Positions 16,315 to 25,535 of a DNA stretch of 64,000 bases are shown piece after piece. The position numbers were made by a program, and so were the translations under genes. Below the pieces are notes generated by a model. That model was not told the origin of the DNA, did no database searches, and worked only from the letters and a program-made list of their open reading frames with translations. The stretch is from Caballeronia mineralivorans PML1(12) (GTDB lineage Bacteria; Pseudomonadota; Gammaproteobacteria; Burkholderiales; Burkholderiaceae). The stretch covers positions 62,001-126,000 of the forward strand of contig NZ_AEJF01000143.1 of assembly GCF_001028175.1 (NCBI RefSeq). The letters run 5' to 3'. The stretch's first letter is position 1, and every line of letters begins with the position of its first letter.

Positions 16315-16905
16315 CTAGTCCTTCGGATTCACCAACGACGTCAGGACATGATCCGCCCACTGCCCGTCGATCTTGAGATACGCCTTGGCCAGCCCTTCAC
16401 GTTCAAACCCAAGGTTCTCTAACAGGCGCCCGCTGCGAATATTGTCCGGCCGATAACTCGCCATCACGCGATGCAGACGGTACGCATCGAAGATAAAACC
16501 TAACGCCGCGCCAAGCGCTTCACGCATCAGTCCACGGCCTTCATAACGCTGGTCGATCGAATAACCGAGATGACACGCCTGAAACGGCCCGCGCACGATG
16601 TTTGTAAAGTGGCAGTCGCCGATCAGCACGTTGCGGCGTTCGCTTGCGAAAATCAGCAGGTGCAGCGCGGTGCCGGCGGCCATCGCTTGCTCCATTAACG
16701 CCATACGTTCGTTAGCGGCTTGCATCGTGAAGAAAGTGTCCTCACGCAACGGTTCCCAGCGGTCGAGGTGCGCGCGATTCTCGAGCCGGTAGAGAAGCAG
16801 CGCGCCGGTATGCTGACTGCTGGCCGGACGCAGGACGACGCGCTCCGTTTTTATACCCTCTGGCGGAAATTGCGCCATGGCGTTGGGTTCGGCTTCGATG
16901 GCCAT
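16315..16905 (-). CDS. GNAT acetyltransferase (RimJ/RimL-like)
   Basis: A 196-residue acetyl-CoA-dependent N-acetyltransferase. The family pattern is clear: ERVVLRPASSQH at the N-terminus, LGYSIDQRYEGRGLMREAL (the acetyl-CoA pyrophosphate loop, Q/RxxGxG/A) and the closing FIFDAYRLHRVMASYRPDNIRSGRLLENLGF. The last segment is typical of RimJ-type enzymes that acetylate protein N-termini or small amines. It is convergent with vapC, so it belongs to its own unit. The start at 16905 has only a weak ribosome site; Met10 is an alternative. Confidence 0.85.
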   Translation of the reverse strand: MAIEAEPNAMAQFPPEGIKTERVVLRPASSQHTGALLLYRLENRAHLDRWEPLREDTFFTMQAANERMALMEQAMAAGTALHLLIFASERRNVLIGDCHFTNIVRGPFQACHLGYSIDQRYEGRGLMREALGAALGFIFDAYRLHRVMASYRPDNIRSGRLLENLGFEREGLAKAYLKIDGQWADHVLTSLVNPKD

Positions 16906-17100
16906 AAGCGGTATAGACCTCTGCTTTCAATCGTTTACAGCGACGGATTAAACTGACTTTTCACATGATGAAGGATGAAATATTTCCGTAAACAGCGGTT
17001 TTTACCGTGTCGTTTACGTCACCCGTCCTTATTTTTGGCTGGCAAATGGTAGGTGAAAACCCTTATAATTTCCGAAGTCAAGATTCAAGGAACTTTGGAA

Positions 17101-17304
17101 ATGTCCCGCCGCTTCATGATCGTCGAACGTGTCGCTTTCGCGCTGCTGACCTTGTCCGCTCTCGCGGATGCTACCTTTATCAGCTACGAAAAGAGCCCGA
17201 ATTTCAGGGATAACATTCATGAAATCGTACGCGTGAGCAAAGAAGTTTCGCTCATGTATCCGGCGGTCGGTAACGATCCGTGGATGCCGCTGGCGTCCAG
17301 CTGA
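17101..17304 (+). CDS. Small hypothetical protein
   Basis: A 67-residue frame starting ATG 17101 (MSRRFMIVERVAFALLTLSAL), with AAGGAA 8 nt upstream; the frame could begin earlier at 17053. A hydrophobic stretch at residues 9-22 may be a membrane anchor or weak signal. The remainder (ISYEKSPNFRDNIHEIVRVSKE) is soluble and helical. I do not recognise a family. It lies between a GNAT gene and a LysR gene that point the other way, so it must have its own promoter. Confidence 0.45.
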   Translation: MSRRFMIVERVAFALLTLSALADATFISYEKSPNFRDNIHEIVRVSKEVSLMYPAVGNDPWMPLASS

Positions 17305-17345
17305 CAGCTAAGCACTCGCGCGCTAAAGCCAAGTCTAAAGCGCGC

Positions 17346-18251
17346 TTATCTTGCCACCGAGTTGCCGCCGAGCGTCTCTTGTGCGAAATCAAGAAAGACC
17401 CGCACTCTCGGCGACAAATGCCGGCGATTCGCAAACACCGCATATAACTCGATTTCATCGCAGTGATAAGGCGCGAGGCATTCAATCAGCCTGCCCGCCA
17501 GCAAATCGTCTTCTATGTCCCACAGCGCTTTCAACGCAAGGCCGCGGCCCTTGAGCGCCCAGTCGTGGAGCACCTCGCCGCTCGCGGTCGATAGCGTGCC
17601 GCGTACCTGAACCTCGCGGCGCCGGCCGTCTTCCATGAATAACCATCGATCGAAAACGCGCTGCCCGCGCACGAGCCGCAGGCAATCGTGCGTGGCGAGA
17701 TCGGTGAGCGTTTGCGGCGTGCCGTGCCGCGCCAGATAATCCGGGGCCGCGCACACAATGCGCCGGCTCGACAGCAGTTTCTTCGCGATCACGCCGGTAT
17801 CTGCCGGCAAGCCGATGCGCAGCGCCACATCGAGATTGTCATCGATTACATCCAGCCCGATATCGGAGAGCACGAGCCGCACCTCGACCTCCGGGTAACG
17901 GTCCGAGAACGCTTCGATCAGCGGCGCGATCTGCTTGCGGCCAATCTCCGACGGCGCGCCGATGCACAACAAACCCTGGGGCACGCGCGCCTGAGCGCTG
18001 ATTTCAGCCTCGGCGTCGTCGACAGCTTGCAGGATCGCGACCGCGCGCTCATGAAACCGCGCGCCCTCCACGGTCAGGTCGAACCGCCGCGATGTCCGCA
18101 TGACGAGGCGTACGCCCAGGCGCTTCTCCAGCGCGGCGAGCCGCCGGCTCATCGCAGCGGTCGAGCCATCGGTTCGGCGCGCTGCCGCCGACAGGCTGCC
18201 GGCGTCCACCATCTGCGCGAACAGGCGCAGGTCGTTGATCTCGTCGGGCAT
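17346..18251 (-). CDS. LysR-family transcriptional regulator
   Basis: A 301-residue LysR protein from the ATG at 18251 (MPDEINDLRLFAQMVDAGSLSAAARRTDGS); an in-frame Met ten residues upstream is less typical. The winged helix (residues about 5-65, AAMSRRLAALEKRLGVRL) precedes the periplasmic-binding-protein-like effector domain. It is divergent from the oxidoreductase-MFS pair, with a 107-bp shared control region, the classical arrangement in which LysR regulates the facing genes and itself. Confidence 0.9.
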   Translation of the reverse strand: MPDEINDLRLFAQMVDAGSLSAAARRTDGSTAAMSRRLAALEKRLGVRLVMRTSRRFDLTVEGARFHERAVAILQAVDDAEAEISAQARVPQGLLCIGAPSEIGRKQIAPLIEAFSDRYPEVEVRLVLSDIGLDVIDDNLDVALRIGLPADTGVIAKKLLSSRRIVCAAPDYLARHGTPQTLTDLATHDCLRLVRGQRVFDRWLFMEDGRRREVQVRGTLSTASGEVLHDWALKGRGLALKALWDIEDDLLAGRLIECLAPYHCDEIELYAVFANRRHLSPRVRVFLDFAQETLGGNSVAR

Positions 18252-18358
18252 CGATTCAGTCCATCTTTCCACTTGACGCAACGATTCTATGCGGACAAGC
18301 GCCTTTTCGCCACGGGCCGACGCGGCAATAATGCGGACATTGCAACGGAGGAACCATC

Positions 18359-19324
18359 ATGAAAGCACTGCGCTTTACGCAACACGGCGACCCGGGCGTT
18401 CTGGCCATCGGCGATCTGCCCAAGCTGACGCCATCTGCGGACGAAGCTGTCGTACAGGTCTTTGCGGCGTCGATTAATCCGAGCGACGTAAAGAACGTGG
18501 AAGGGCGCATGAGCCAGACGACGCTGCCGCGCACGCCGGGCCGTGATTATGCGGGCGTGGTGATCGAAGGTCCCGCAGCCTGGCTTGGGGCTGAAGTGTG
18601 GGGCTCGGGCGGCGACGTCGGTTTCACGCGCGACGGCACGCATGCGGAACAGGTGGTCGTGCCCGTTGCAAGCCTGCGCCGCAAGCCGGCAAACCTGACG
18701 TTTGAAGAAGCATCGGCGATCGGCGTGAATTTCATCGCGGCGTGGTGCGGCGTGGTGGAAGCGGCGCAGGTGCAGGCCGGCGAGACCATCGTGATCATCG
18801 GGCTCGGCGGTGTGGGCGGGGCGGCGGCGCAGATTGCCAAACGTATTGGCGCGAAGGTGGTGGGCGTGGCGCGCGGAGCGGCCGCGACGAGTCCTTACGT
18901 CGATGCCATGGTGGATTCGCAAGGCCCCGATGTCATCGAGCGCATCCGCGCGGTGACGAACGGCGGCGCGGCTGTCGTATTCGATACCGTCGGCGGATCG
19001 ATGTTCGAAACGGCCATCCATATGCTGAAAGTGGGCGGACGACTGGTGGAGATATCGGCAACGGACCGCCGCGAAGTGACCTTCAATCTCGCGGATTTCT
19101 ATCACAACGAGAGCCGCCTGATTGGCGTCGATACATTGAAGCGCGATCTGGTGGCATCGGCTGAGATGCTAGAAGCACTGCGTCCCGGCTTCGAAGACGG
19201 CAGCTACAAAGCGCCGTCGATCGCGCAAATCTTCGCGCTTGAGGACGCGCAAACCGCCTACCGGGCGATGGCGGCGGGCACGAATGGCCGCGTGGTGCTG
19301 ACACCGCAAACGAAGCGGACCTGA
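18359..19324 (+). CDS. Zinc-independent alcohol dehydrogenase/quinone oxidoreductase
   Basis: A 321-residue MDR enzyme of the quinone oxidoreductase type: MKALRFTQHGDPGVLAIGD start, DYAGVV segment, and nucleotide-binding IIGLGGVGGAAAQIAKRIGA near residues 145-165. The zinc-binding Cys cluster of classical alcohol dehydrogenases is missing, so NADPH-dependent reduction of quinones or enones is likely. Its stop lies one base before the start of an MFS exporter, so both are one unit opposite the LysR gene. The set looks like an electrophile/drug detoxification module. Confidence 0.87.
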   Translation: MKALRFTQHGDPGVLAIGDLPKLTPSADEAVVQVFAASINPSDVKNVEGRMSQTTLPRTPGRDYAGVVIEGPAAWLGAEVWGSGGDVGFTRDGTHAEQVVVPVASLRRKPANLTFEEASAIGVNFIAAWCGVVEAAQVQAGETIVIIGLGGVGGAAAQIAKRIGAKVVGVARGAAATSPYVDAMVDSQGPDVIERIRAVTNGGAAVVFDTVGGSMFETAIHMLKVGGRLVEISATDRREVTFNLADFYHNESRLIGVDTLKRDLVASAEMLEALRPGFEDGSYKAPSIAQIFALEDAQTAYRAMAAGTNGRVVLTPQTKRT

Positions 19325-19325
19325 T

Positions 19326-20576
19326 ATGACGACACGCTGGCGACTCGCGCCGCAATCCATCCTGTTCGCCGTTTTTCTTGGCGCGCTGGCTGCGTTGCCG
19401 CCCATTTCCATTGACATGGCGTTGCCCGCGCTCGTCGACATTGCCCGCTCATTGCACGCGAGCTCGAGTCAGGCCGGCCTTACTTTGAGCCTCTTCATGG
19501 CGGGTTTTGCGGTCGGGCCGATCGTGTACGGCCCTCTCTCCGATGCTCGCGGCCGCAAGCCCACGCTGCTGCTCGGCCTTGTGTTGTTCACCATGGGCGG
19601 GATCGTTTCAGCGCTTGCGCCCGGCATTGGCGTGTTGCTTGGCGCGCGACTCGTGCAGGGTATTGGGGCGGGCGCGGGCATGACGGTCGCATTGGCCGTC
19701 GTGCGCGATCTATTCGAAGGTAACGCGATGCAGCACCGGCTCGCGGCCATCACCGTGGTCGCGAACGTTGCGCCGATCGTGGCGCCGTCGATTGGCGTGG
19801 GTCTGCTGGCGGCGATCGAATGGCGCGGAATCTACGGCGTCATGGCGGTCTGCGGACTGCTGGCCGCGCTCGTTACCTGGGCCGGCCTCACGGAGTCCGC
19901 GCCACAGCGGAGCGCTGGTGTCGCCGTCTCTGGACTGCGCGATGGATATCGGCGCGTGCTGACGCATCGCGCGGTGATTGGACACATCCTTATCAACGGC
20001 TTCGGATTCGGCTGGATGTTCGCGTATGTCGCGGGCTCGCCGCTTGTGCTGCTGCATATCCTGCACGTCAGGCCGATCGTCTATGCCGCCATGTTTGCAA
20101 TGACCGGCGCGGGCATTGTGGCGGGTGCAACGGTGAACGGGTTTATCGGTGCACGTGGTTTTGAGTCGCGGGGCATTCTTGCAACGGCTATCTGCATCAC
20201 GCTGGCCGCGAGCTTCGGTTTGATCATGCTGAGCGTGTTGCATCGAACGTCGTTGCTCACGGTCATGCCCTTGCTGGTGGCAAGTACTTTTTGCTTTGGA
20301 CTGGCCGCGCCCAGCGCCACACACGGCGCACTCGATCCCATCCCTCAACTGGCGGGCGTGGCGGGCGGCTTGCTGACGTCGGTACAGATGCTGTGCGGCG
20401 CGGCGTCCAGCTCGGTCGTTGCGCTGCTGTTTCCCGCACTCGGTATCTTTGCGATGAGCGGTGTGATGGCCGCTTGCGCGTTGCTTGCGGGAATGGCCTG
20501 GATCTGGCTCGGGCGGCGGGGAGGAATAGAGACGCCCTCAGCGGTCGCCGATGTGAACCCGGCCTCGTCGGTCTGA
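19326..20576 (+). CDS. Bcr/CflA-type MFS drug efflux transporter
   Basis: A 416-residue, 12-helix major facilitator (DHA1). Seen: LPPISIDMALPALVDIARSL in helix 1, GPLSDARGRKPTLLLGL as the loop 2-3 signature, and GARLVQGIGAGAGMTVALAVVRDLF in helices 4-5 as in Bcr/CflA exporters. These proton antiporters expel chloramphenicol-, bicyclomycin- or sulfonamide-type compounds. It follows the oxidoreductase gene by one base and should share its LysR control. Confidence 0.9.
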   Translation: MTTRWRLAPQSILFAVFLGALAALPPISIDMALPALVDIARSLHASSSQAGLTLSLFMAGFAVGPIVYGPLSDARGRKPTLLLGLVLFTMGGIVSALAPGIGVLLGARLVQGIGAGAGMTVALAVVRDLFEGNAMQHRLAAITVVANVAPIVAPSIGVGLLAAIEWRGIYGVMAVCGLLAALVTWAGLTESAPQRSAGVAVSGLRDGYRRVLTHRAVIGHILINGFGFGWMFAYVAGSPLVLLHILHVRPIVYAAMFAMTGAGIVAGATVNGFIGARGFESRGILATAICITLAASFGLIMLSVLHRTSLLTVMPLLVASTFCFGLAAPSATHGALDPIPQLAGVAGGLLTSVQMLCGAASSSVVALLFPALGIFAMSGVMAACALLAGMAWIWLGRRGGIETPSAVADVNPASSV

Positions 20577-20845
20577 CAAAGCCATAACACGCCGCTTCCG
20601 TTAGCGGTCGAATCAAATCGTTAAACAGTGTTATGTATTCGCGCTGAATTTTATGCAGATGCACAAACAGGGCACAGGTTAACGTTTTCATGGTTAATCG
20701 AAGGAATCCTGTGCACAGTGAATTAGTCTATCTCGTTATTTTTTCTTTCGATCCGTGTCAACACACTCCGCGATGAGACGTTAAACGGGTACACGCGACG
20801 TCGTTGCCGCGTAGTTGTTAATCAACCATCAAGGGTCTTACTGCC

Positions 20846-21070
20846 ATGAAAAAGCAACTCGTTGCCGCGACGCTCGTCGCTTTGTTCTCTGCTGGCGCTT
20901 TTGCACAGGCTTCGGCACCGGCTCCTACGCCTGCTCCCGCCATGGCTCCGGCCGCGACGGCTGACGCAGCAATGCCGGCTAGCACCACGCACAAGGCCAA
21001 GAAGCACCATAAGAAGCATCACAAGCATGCAGCAGCTACGACGATCCCGTCGTCGGCAGCCAAGCCTTAA
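20846..21070 (+). CDS. Small exported Ala/Pro/His/Lys-rich protein
   Basis: A 74-residue protein with a clean Sec signal peptide (MKKQLVAATLVALFSAGAFA, cleavage after AFA at residue 20). The mature chain is low-complexity: an Ala/Pro segment, then KAKKHHKKHHKHAA. The charge pattern resembles acid-shock protein Asr and other His/Lys-rich periplasmic peptides, which may buffer protons or bind metal or anionic surfaces; this is only an analogy. A set of competing hairpins and a strong terminator follow, so it is a monocistronic, probably abundant transcript. Confidence 0.7.
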   Translation: MKKQLVAATLVALFSAGAFAQASAPAPTPAPAMAPAATADAAMPASTTHKAKKHHKKHHKHAAATTIPSSAAKP

Positions 21071-21102
21071 TAAGGCTTAAGCGGCAAGCTTCCTTAAGCC
21101 TT
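21062..21102 (+). repeat. Competing hairpin arms at the stop codon of the small exported protein
   Basis: Three arms can pair in two ways: AAGCCTTA (21062-21069) with TAAGGCTT (21071-21078), or AAGGCTTAAG (21072-21081) with CTTAAGCCTT (21093-21102). The second is a 10-bp perfect stem with an 11-nt loop. The first arm includes the stop codon region, so translation to the stop would favour the second structure. Confidence 0.55.
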
Positions 21103-21127
21103 TCTTAAGCTTGAGCGATGCAAGAGG

Positions 21128-21153
21128 AGCCCCGATTCATCGGGGCTTTTTTT
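21128..21153 (+). terminator. Strong Rho-independent terminator
   Basis: A 9-bp perfect stem (AGCCCCGAT/ATCGGGGCT, loop TC) is followed by a run of seven T (21147-21153). It ends the transcript of the small exported protein and separates it from prfC. Confidence 0.9.
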
Positions 21154-21374
21154 CGTCCGCGCACACAAACCGATCCCGGCGCGAACGAGCCTCCTCTGAT
21201 CACTGTGGCCCGCAGCAGTAACCCGATAGCCGCGAACACCCGCTTCGGTCCACCGGCGCGAGCAAACCCGAGCCTGGCGCGAGTGAACCCCCCCTCGTGT
21301 ATCATCCACACCACGCAGCTTTTCGGGCCGCCGCTTCGCCCGAACGCTCAACCCTACAGCTCTTTCCAGTACCG

Positions 21375-22976
21375 ATGTCACTCTCCGAACTTAAACGGCG
21401 CCGCACCTTCGCGGTCATTTCCCACCCTGACGCGGGCAAGACCACGCTGACTGAAAAACTGCTGCTGTTCTCGGGCGCGATCCAGATCGCAGGTACCGTG
21501 AAGGGCCGCAAAAGCAGCCGTTACGCAACATCGGACTGGATGGAAATCGAAAAGCAGCGTGGCATCTCGGTCGCGAGTTCGGTCATGCAGTTCGAATACG
21601 GCGATTGCGTCATCAACCTGCTCGATACGCCGGGACACGAAGACTTCTCCGAAGATACGTATCGCGTGTTGACGGCCGTCGATGCTGCCGTGATGGTGAT
21701 CGATGGTGCAAATGGCGTGGAGGCGCAGACGCTCAAGCTGCTCGAAGTTTGCCGCAGCCGCCGCACGCCGATCCTCACGTTCATCAACAAGCTCGACCGT
21801 GAAGTACGCCAGCCGCTCGACCTGCTTGATGAAATTGAACAGCATCTGGGCGTGGCGGCGGTGCCGTTCACGTGGCCGATAGGCATGGGCAAGGAATTCC
21901 AGGGTGTCTACGATATCGCGCACGATCAGGTGCGCGTATTCCGTGCTGGACAGGACACGGCTGGCGGTGCGGTTGAAACGGTGCGTGCTCTGGACGACGC
22001 CGACGGCGAGCGCCGGTTCGGCCCGAGCTGGGCGCGTGCGAAAGAAGAGATCGACTTGATCACGGGCGCCACGCCCGCGTTCGATCGCGCTGCGTTTCTC
22101 GCGGGCGAACAGTCGCCGGTATTGTTTGGTTCGGCGATCAACAACTTCGGTGTGAAGGAAATTCTTGACGCGCTTGTCGACCTCGCGCCGTCGCCGTCCA
22201 TGCGCATGTCCGTACAACGTCCGGTGTTGCCGGAGGAGCCGCGCTTCACTGGTGTGGTCTTCAAGGTGCAGGCGAACATGGATCTTGCGCACCGTGACCG
22301 CGTGGCGTTCATTCGCGTGTGCTCGGGACATTTCGAGCGCGGCATGGCGCTTAAGGTGACGCGCACGGCCAAGACGTTTCGCGCGAATAACGTGGTGACG
22401 TTCTTGTCGCAACGTCGCGAGACCGTGAGCGAAGCGTACCCCGGCGATATCATCGGCATTCCGAATCACGGCACGCTAAGCCTTGGCGATACGCTGACCG
22501 AGGGCGAATTGCTGCAGTTCGTCGGCTTGCCGTTCTTTGCGCCTGAAATTTTCCAGACGGTGGAAGTGGTTGATCCGATCCGTGCCAAGCAGCTTGGTGA
22601 AGCGTTGCGTCAACTAGGCGATGAAGGCGCGATCCAGGTCTTCCGTCCGGTGCTTGGCGGGTCGACTATTCTTGGCGCGGTCGGGCAGCTTCAGTTTGAG
22701 GTGGTGTCCCACCGGTTGTCGGCGGAATACAAGGTGGATGTGCGGATCATGCCGGCGCGCTATCGCATGTCGCGTTGGGTTACTTGCGATGACGCCGCAG
22801 AATTGCGTCGTTTTACGGATGCGTATGCGGCTCGCATTGCACTTGACGCGTCGAATGCGCCGACGTATCTCGCCTCGCATGTTTCCGAAATCGATGTGGC
22901 GAAGAAAGCTTGGCCGAAGATCGTTTTTAATGAGCTGCGCGAGCATTCTGGAGCGCCGTTTCAGAAGTCAATGTAA
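21375..22976 (+). CDS. prfC: Peptide chain release factor 3 (RF3)
   Basis: A 533-residue translational GTPase that recycles RF1/RF2 from the ribosome after termination. The start is ATG 21375 (MSLSELKRRRTF), the standard RF3 N-terminus; the frame runs further upstream without family similarity. GTPase motifs are intact: P-loop HPDAGKTT at residues 17-24, DTPGHEDFSEDT, and NKLDR. The EF-Tu-like domain 2 and RF3 C-terminal domain (VGQLQFEVVSHRL, RMSRWV) follow. Length equals E. coli RF3 (529). It is a core gene and stands alone here. Confidence 0.97.
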   Translation: MSLSELKRRRTFAVISHPDAGKTTLTEKLLLFSGAIQIAGTVKGRKSSRYATSDWMEIEKQRGISVASSVMQFEYGDCVINLLDTPGHEDFSEDTYRVLTAVDAAVMVIDGANGVEAQTLKLLEVCRSRRTPILTFINKLDREVRQPLDLLDEIEQHLGVAAVPFTWPIGMGKEFQGVYDIAHDQVRVFRAGQDTAGGAVETVRALDDADGERRFGPSWARAKEEIDLITGATPAFDRAAFLAGEQSPVLFGSAINNFGVKEILDALVDLAPSPSMRMSVQRPVLPEEPRFTGVVFKVQANMDLAHRDRVAFIRVCSGHFERGMALKVTRTAKTFRANNVVTFLSQRRETVSEAYPGDIIGIPNHGTLSLGDTLTEGELLQFVGLPFFAPEIFQTVEVVDPIRAKQLGEALRQLGDEGAIQVFRPVLGGSTILGAVGQLQFEVVSHRLSAEYKVDVRIMPARYRMSRWVTCDDAAELRRFTDAYAARIALDASNAPTYLASHVSEIDVAKKAWPKIVFNELREHSGAPFQKSM

Positions 22977-23087
22977 GGAGGGGGATGCTCGCGCCGGTGG
23001 ACGGTTTTGGGGTTCTGGTGCGAGTGGTCAGGGGTGATGCCGGGTTGGTGCTTTCGGCGTTAGTGGTCTGCGTGAGTTAGCTGTTCT

Positions 23088-23303
23088 TTTTATCACTATT
23101 AGCCACTGTGCGTGGCGGCACTTCATTTCTTTTTCCACCGGCGAAAAAGAAACAGAAGCAAAGAAAACGCCTCCCAACCATCGGCAAGTTAGTGTCCCTA
23201 GCGTGCAGGCTAGAAGTTTTTGGCACCTGATAGCATGGTGCTCGCCAGACTTGAGGATGTTTGAAGCCCGACCTCTCCGAACACAGATACTCACACGCTT
23301 CGC
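23088..23303 (+). repeat. Inverted repeat element, left arm
   Basis: About 215 bp that recurs in reverse orientation at 23470-23686. The core at 23174-23214 is identical over 41 bp in both arms (starts CCAACCATCGGCAAG). The rest matches well apart from a variable A-rich middle (around 23125-23165). Flanking ends read TTTATCACTATTAGCC and CACGCTTCGCC. A similar dispersed, non-coding repeat (CTTTGC/GCAAAG-rich next to GTGCGTGGCGGCAC) seems common in Burkholderia-type genomes. No transposase lies nearby. Confidence 0.8.
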
Positions 23304-23469
23304 CACCAGTGACTGAATCTGCCTAAGGGACACCCCGCGCTATCCGCGTACAACCCCCTCAAGAAATAACCTCGCAGTCCACGTCGCCAACCCACCACGA
23401 AATGCGGCAACCAGCACACGTGAGGCCGTCATGGTCTGTGGGTCATGGTGCTAGCCCGAGAGCGTTGGG

Positions 23470-23686
23470 GGCGAAGCGTGTTCGTGTCAGGATTCGCGAG
23501 AAGGAGGGCTTCAAACATCGGTGTGTCTGGCGAGCACCGTGCTATCAGGTGCCAAAAACGTCTAGCCTGCACGCTAGGGACACTAACTTGCCGATGGTTG
23601 GAACGCGTTTCTTTGCTTCGTTTCTTTGCGCGTTTGCAAAGTCAGAAATGACGTGCCGCCACGCACAGTGGCTAATAGTGATAAAG
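23470..23686 (-). repeat. Inverted repeat element, right arm
   Basis: The reverse-complement partner of 23088-23303, with the 41-bp identical core at 23561-23601. The middle differs from the left arm (CTTTGCAAACGCGCAAAG type instead of CTTTTTCCACCGGCGAAAAAG). Both variants could themselves form a small hairpin. This suggests drift with conserved secondary structure. Confidence 0.8.
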
Positions 23687-23840
23687 AGATCAGCCAACAT
23701 ATAACGAGCGCAAGCCTGAGCAGCAGCAACCCAGCACCGACCCCGACCACTAGCGCCCGAAAACCCCGCCCAACCCGACCCCGACTCCCACCACTAGCGC
23801 CCGAACCCAAAACCCCGTCCACCGGTGCGAACGAAACACC

Positions 23841-24653
23841 TCACTCGGTGCTCTGCGCCATCTTCACCGGCAATGGCACATGCAGCCACTTCTCCACAAT
23901 ACCGTTCAACTCGCCGTCTTTCTTGGCTTCGGTGAGAATCGCATCGACCTTCGCCATCAGCTTCGGCTCGTTCTTGTTCAGCCCCACATGGCACGCCGAC
24001 TCATGGATCACATACTTGAGCGCCGGCTTGTTCGGCGCTGAAGCCGGCAAGGTTGCGGCGATCTTGTTAGCCACGAAATCGCCCGTGCCCACCAGCGGCA
24101 CCTGACCCGCGAGGTACGCCGAGATCATGCCGCTGTTGTCCTCGAAGCGCTTGATCGTAGTGGAAGACGGCACGCTTTTCGTCAGCATCAGGTCTTCGAA
24201 CGTGCCACGAGCGACACCTACTGTCTTTCCAGCCATGTCGGCCGGGCCGTCAATTTTCATATTGGCGGGACCGTACACACTATTGTTGTAAGGCGAATAC
24301 GACTGCGAGAAGTCGATGACCTTGTCACGCTCCGCATCGCGGCCAAGGGTGGAGATCACCAGGTCGACTTTCTTCGTCTGCAGATACGGAATGCGGTTGG
24401 CGCTTGTGACCGGCACCAGTTCCAGCTTGGCACCGAGCTTCTTGGCAAGCAGCCCGGAGACGTCGATATCGAGACCTTCCAGTTGCATGCTCGGACCGAC
24501 CGATCCGAACGGCGCGAAATCCTGTGGCACAGCAACGCGCAACACGCCGCGTTTTTCAATGTCATCCAGTGCTTCCGCATGGACAGGCGCCAAACGTGCG
24601 AACACGCTGAGCACGACAACGCCAAGAGTCATCAACAGCTTCGAAGTTTTCAT
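23841..24653 (-). CDS. Amino-acid ABC transporter substrate-binding protein (family 3), orphan
   Basis: A 270-residue periplasmic solute-binding protein. A signal peptide ends after VHA (residue 26), and the mature start EALDDIEKRGVLRVAVPQDFAPFG is the family 3 hallmark, followed by LEGLDIDVSGLLAKKLG and the ligand-site segment DLVISTLGRDAERDKVIDFSQ. It would capture a polar amino acid or related compound. No permease or ATPase is adjacent, so it either works with components elsewhere or serves as an accessory receptor. Confidence 0.88.
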   Translation of the reverse strand: MKTSKLLMTLGVVVLSVFARLAPVHAEALDDIEKRGVLRVAVPQDFAPFGSVGPSMQLEGLDIDVSGLLAKKLGAKLELVPVTSANRIPYLQTKKVDLVISTLGRDAERDKVIDFSQSYSPYNNSVYGPANMKIDGPADMAGKTVGVARGTFEDLMLTKSVPSSTTIKRFEDNSGMISAYLAGQVPLVGTGDFVANKIAATLPASAPNKPALKYVIHESACHVGLNKNEPKLMAKVDAILTEAKKDGELNGIVEKWLHVPLPVKMAQSTE

Positions 24654-24842
24654 GTTTGCCCTGAAACGTGGAGTGGTCGATCAACGTCGAACGTCCGGTC
24701 GTTTGCGTTTGCCGCAGAGATGCGGAAGCGTTTGGCGCGCGACATCGCAAAGTCTATTAGCAAGTCTTTTGTTTTCTAAACGATTCAAAATTCACACGTT
24801 TGCTGAAGCAAAACAGGGGGCGGCGCAAACGTGTTCGCGTCA

Positions 24843-25238
24843 TCACGACGATCGTGAACCCGGGTGGGCCTCAAGCCCGTCGGAGAAGTGGATCCATGGC
24901 AACTGCCCTGCGGTATGCGTGTGATCGTCTGGCTTGACGGTCTCGGGTGTATCGAGACTGCAGGTCGAAATATCGAGTTCGTCCGGCAGGTCGGCATGCT
25001 GGTACGTCAGGGGTGTGCCGCAATTCGGGCAGAAAGTGCGGGTGACTTTTTCACTCGAGGCAAAGCGCTTCGGCTCGCCCGCGACAAAACGAAATCCATC
25101 AATCGACGCGCTAAACCAGGCGACCACCGGCGCCGCCGCAATGCGCCTGCAGTCGGCGCAATGGCAGAGCGTGGAATGAAAGGGGAGCCCTTGCACTTCA
25201 TAGCGCACCTGAGCGCAGTAGCAACCGCCTTTGAGCAT
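24843..25238 (-). CDS. GFA-family zinc-binding protein
   Basis: A 131-residue Mss4-like protein of the GFA family (named for glutathione-dependent formaldehyde-activating enzyme). The zinc ligands are visible: C6 and C8 (GGCYCAQV), C25, C27 and C30 (LCHCADC), and C70 and C73 (FCPNCGTPL). Most members have no proven activity, and the original Gfa role is disputed, so only the fold is assigned. It is a single gene with flanking gaps. Confidence 0.85.
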   Translation of the reverse strand: MLKGGCYCAQVRYEVQGLPFHSTLCHCADCRRIAAAPVVAWFSASIDGFRFVAGEPKRFASSEKVTRTFCPNCGTPLTYQHADLPDELDISTCSLDTPETVKPDDHTHTAGQLPWIHFSDGLEAHPGSRSS

Positions 25239-25535
25239 GGTGGTTCTCCGAACAGGTCAATGTGTTAAGCGATCTATCACTATAACCACGAGCGCCATAA
25301 ATCGAGTCGATGTCAAAGTAATGAAAACGAAAGCTTTAAAGCATCGATGCCGGTGAATCGTTTTGATAAATCCGCGTGAAGCGAACCCTAAGTGCTCATT
25401 GCCCACCGGCGAAAACCCTTACCGAATTATTTTCTAATATTTTCTCGATGTAACACCTCAAAGGGATATTTTTCCGCATCCGGATCGCATTTTTTCCACC
25501 CTACACTGAGCGCTCGATAATGACGGTTCGCCACT

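Larger units (their letters stand above)
22977..23840. other. Gene-free region carrying a large inverted repeat
   Basis: 864 bp between prfC and the binding-protein gene. Open frames in both arms (for example the shared peptide TCRHAQWLIVIKR) are products of the repeat and are not considered genes. Between the arms, 23304-23469 is unique sequence without recognisable genes. After the right arm, 23700-23830 is a simple ACC/CCG-rich stretch. Confidence 0.6.

Noticed and set aside
23028..23704. Open frames of about 70-100 codons inside the inverted repeat arms
   Set aside because: They arise from the repeat itself, share a fragment in opposite arms and have no ribosome sites or family features.
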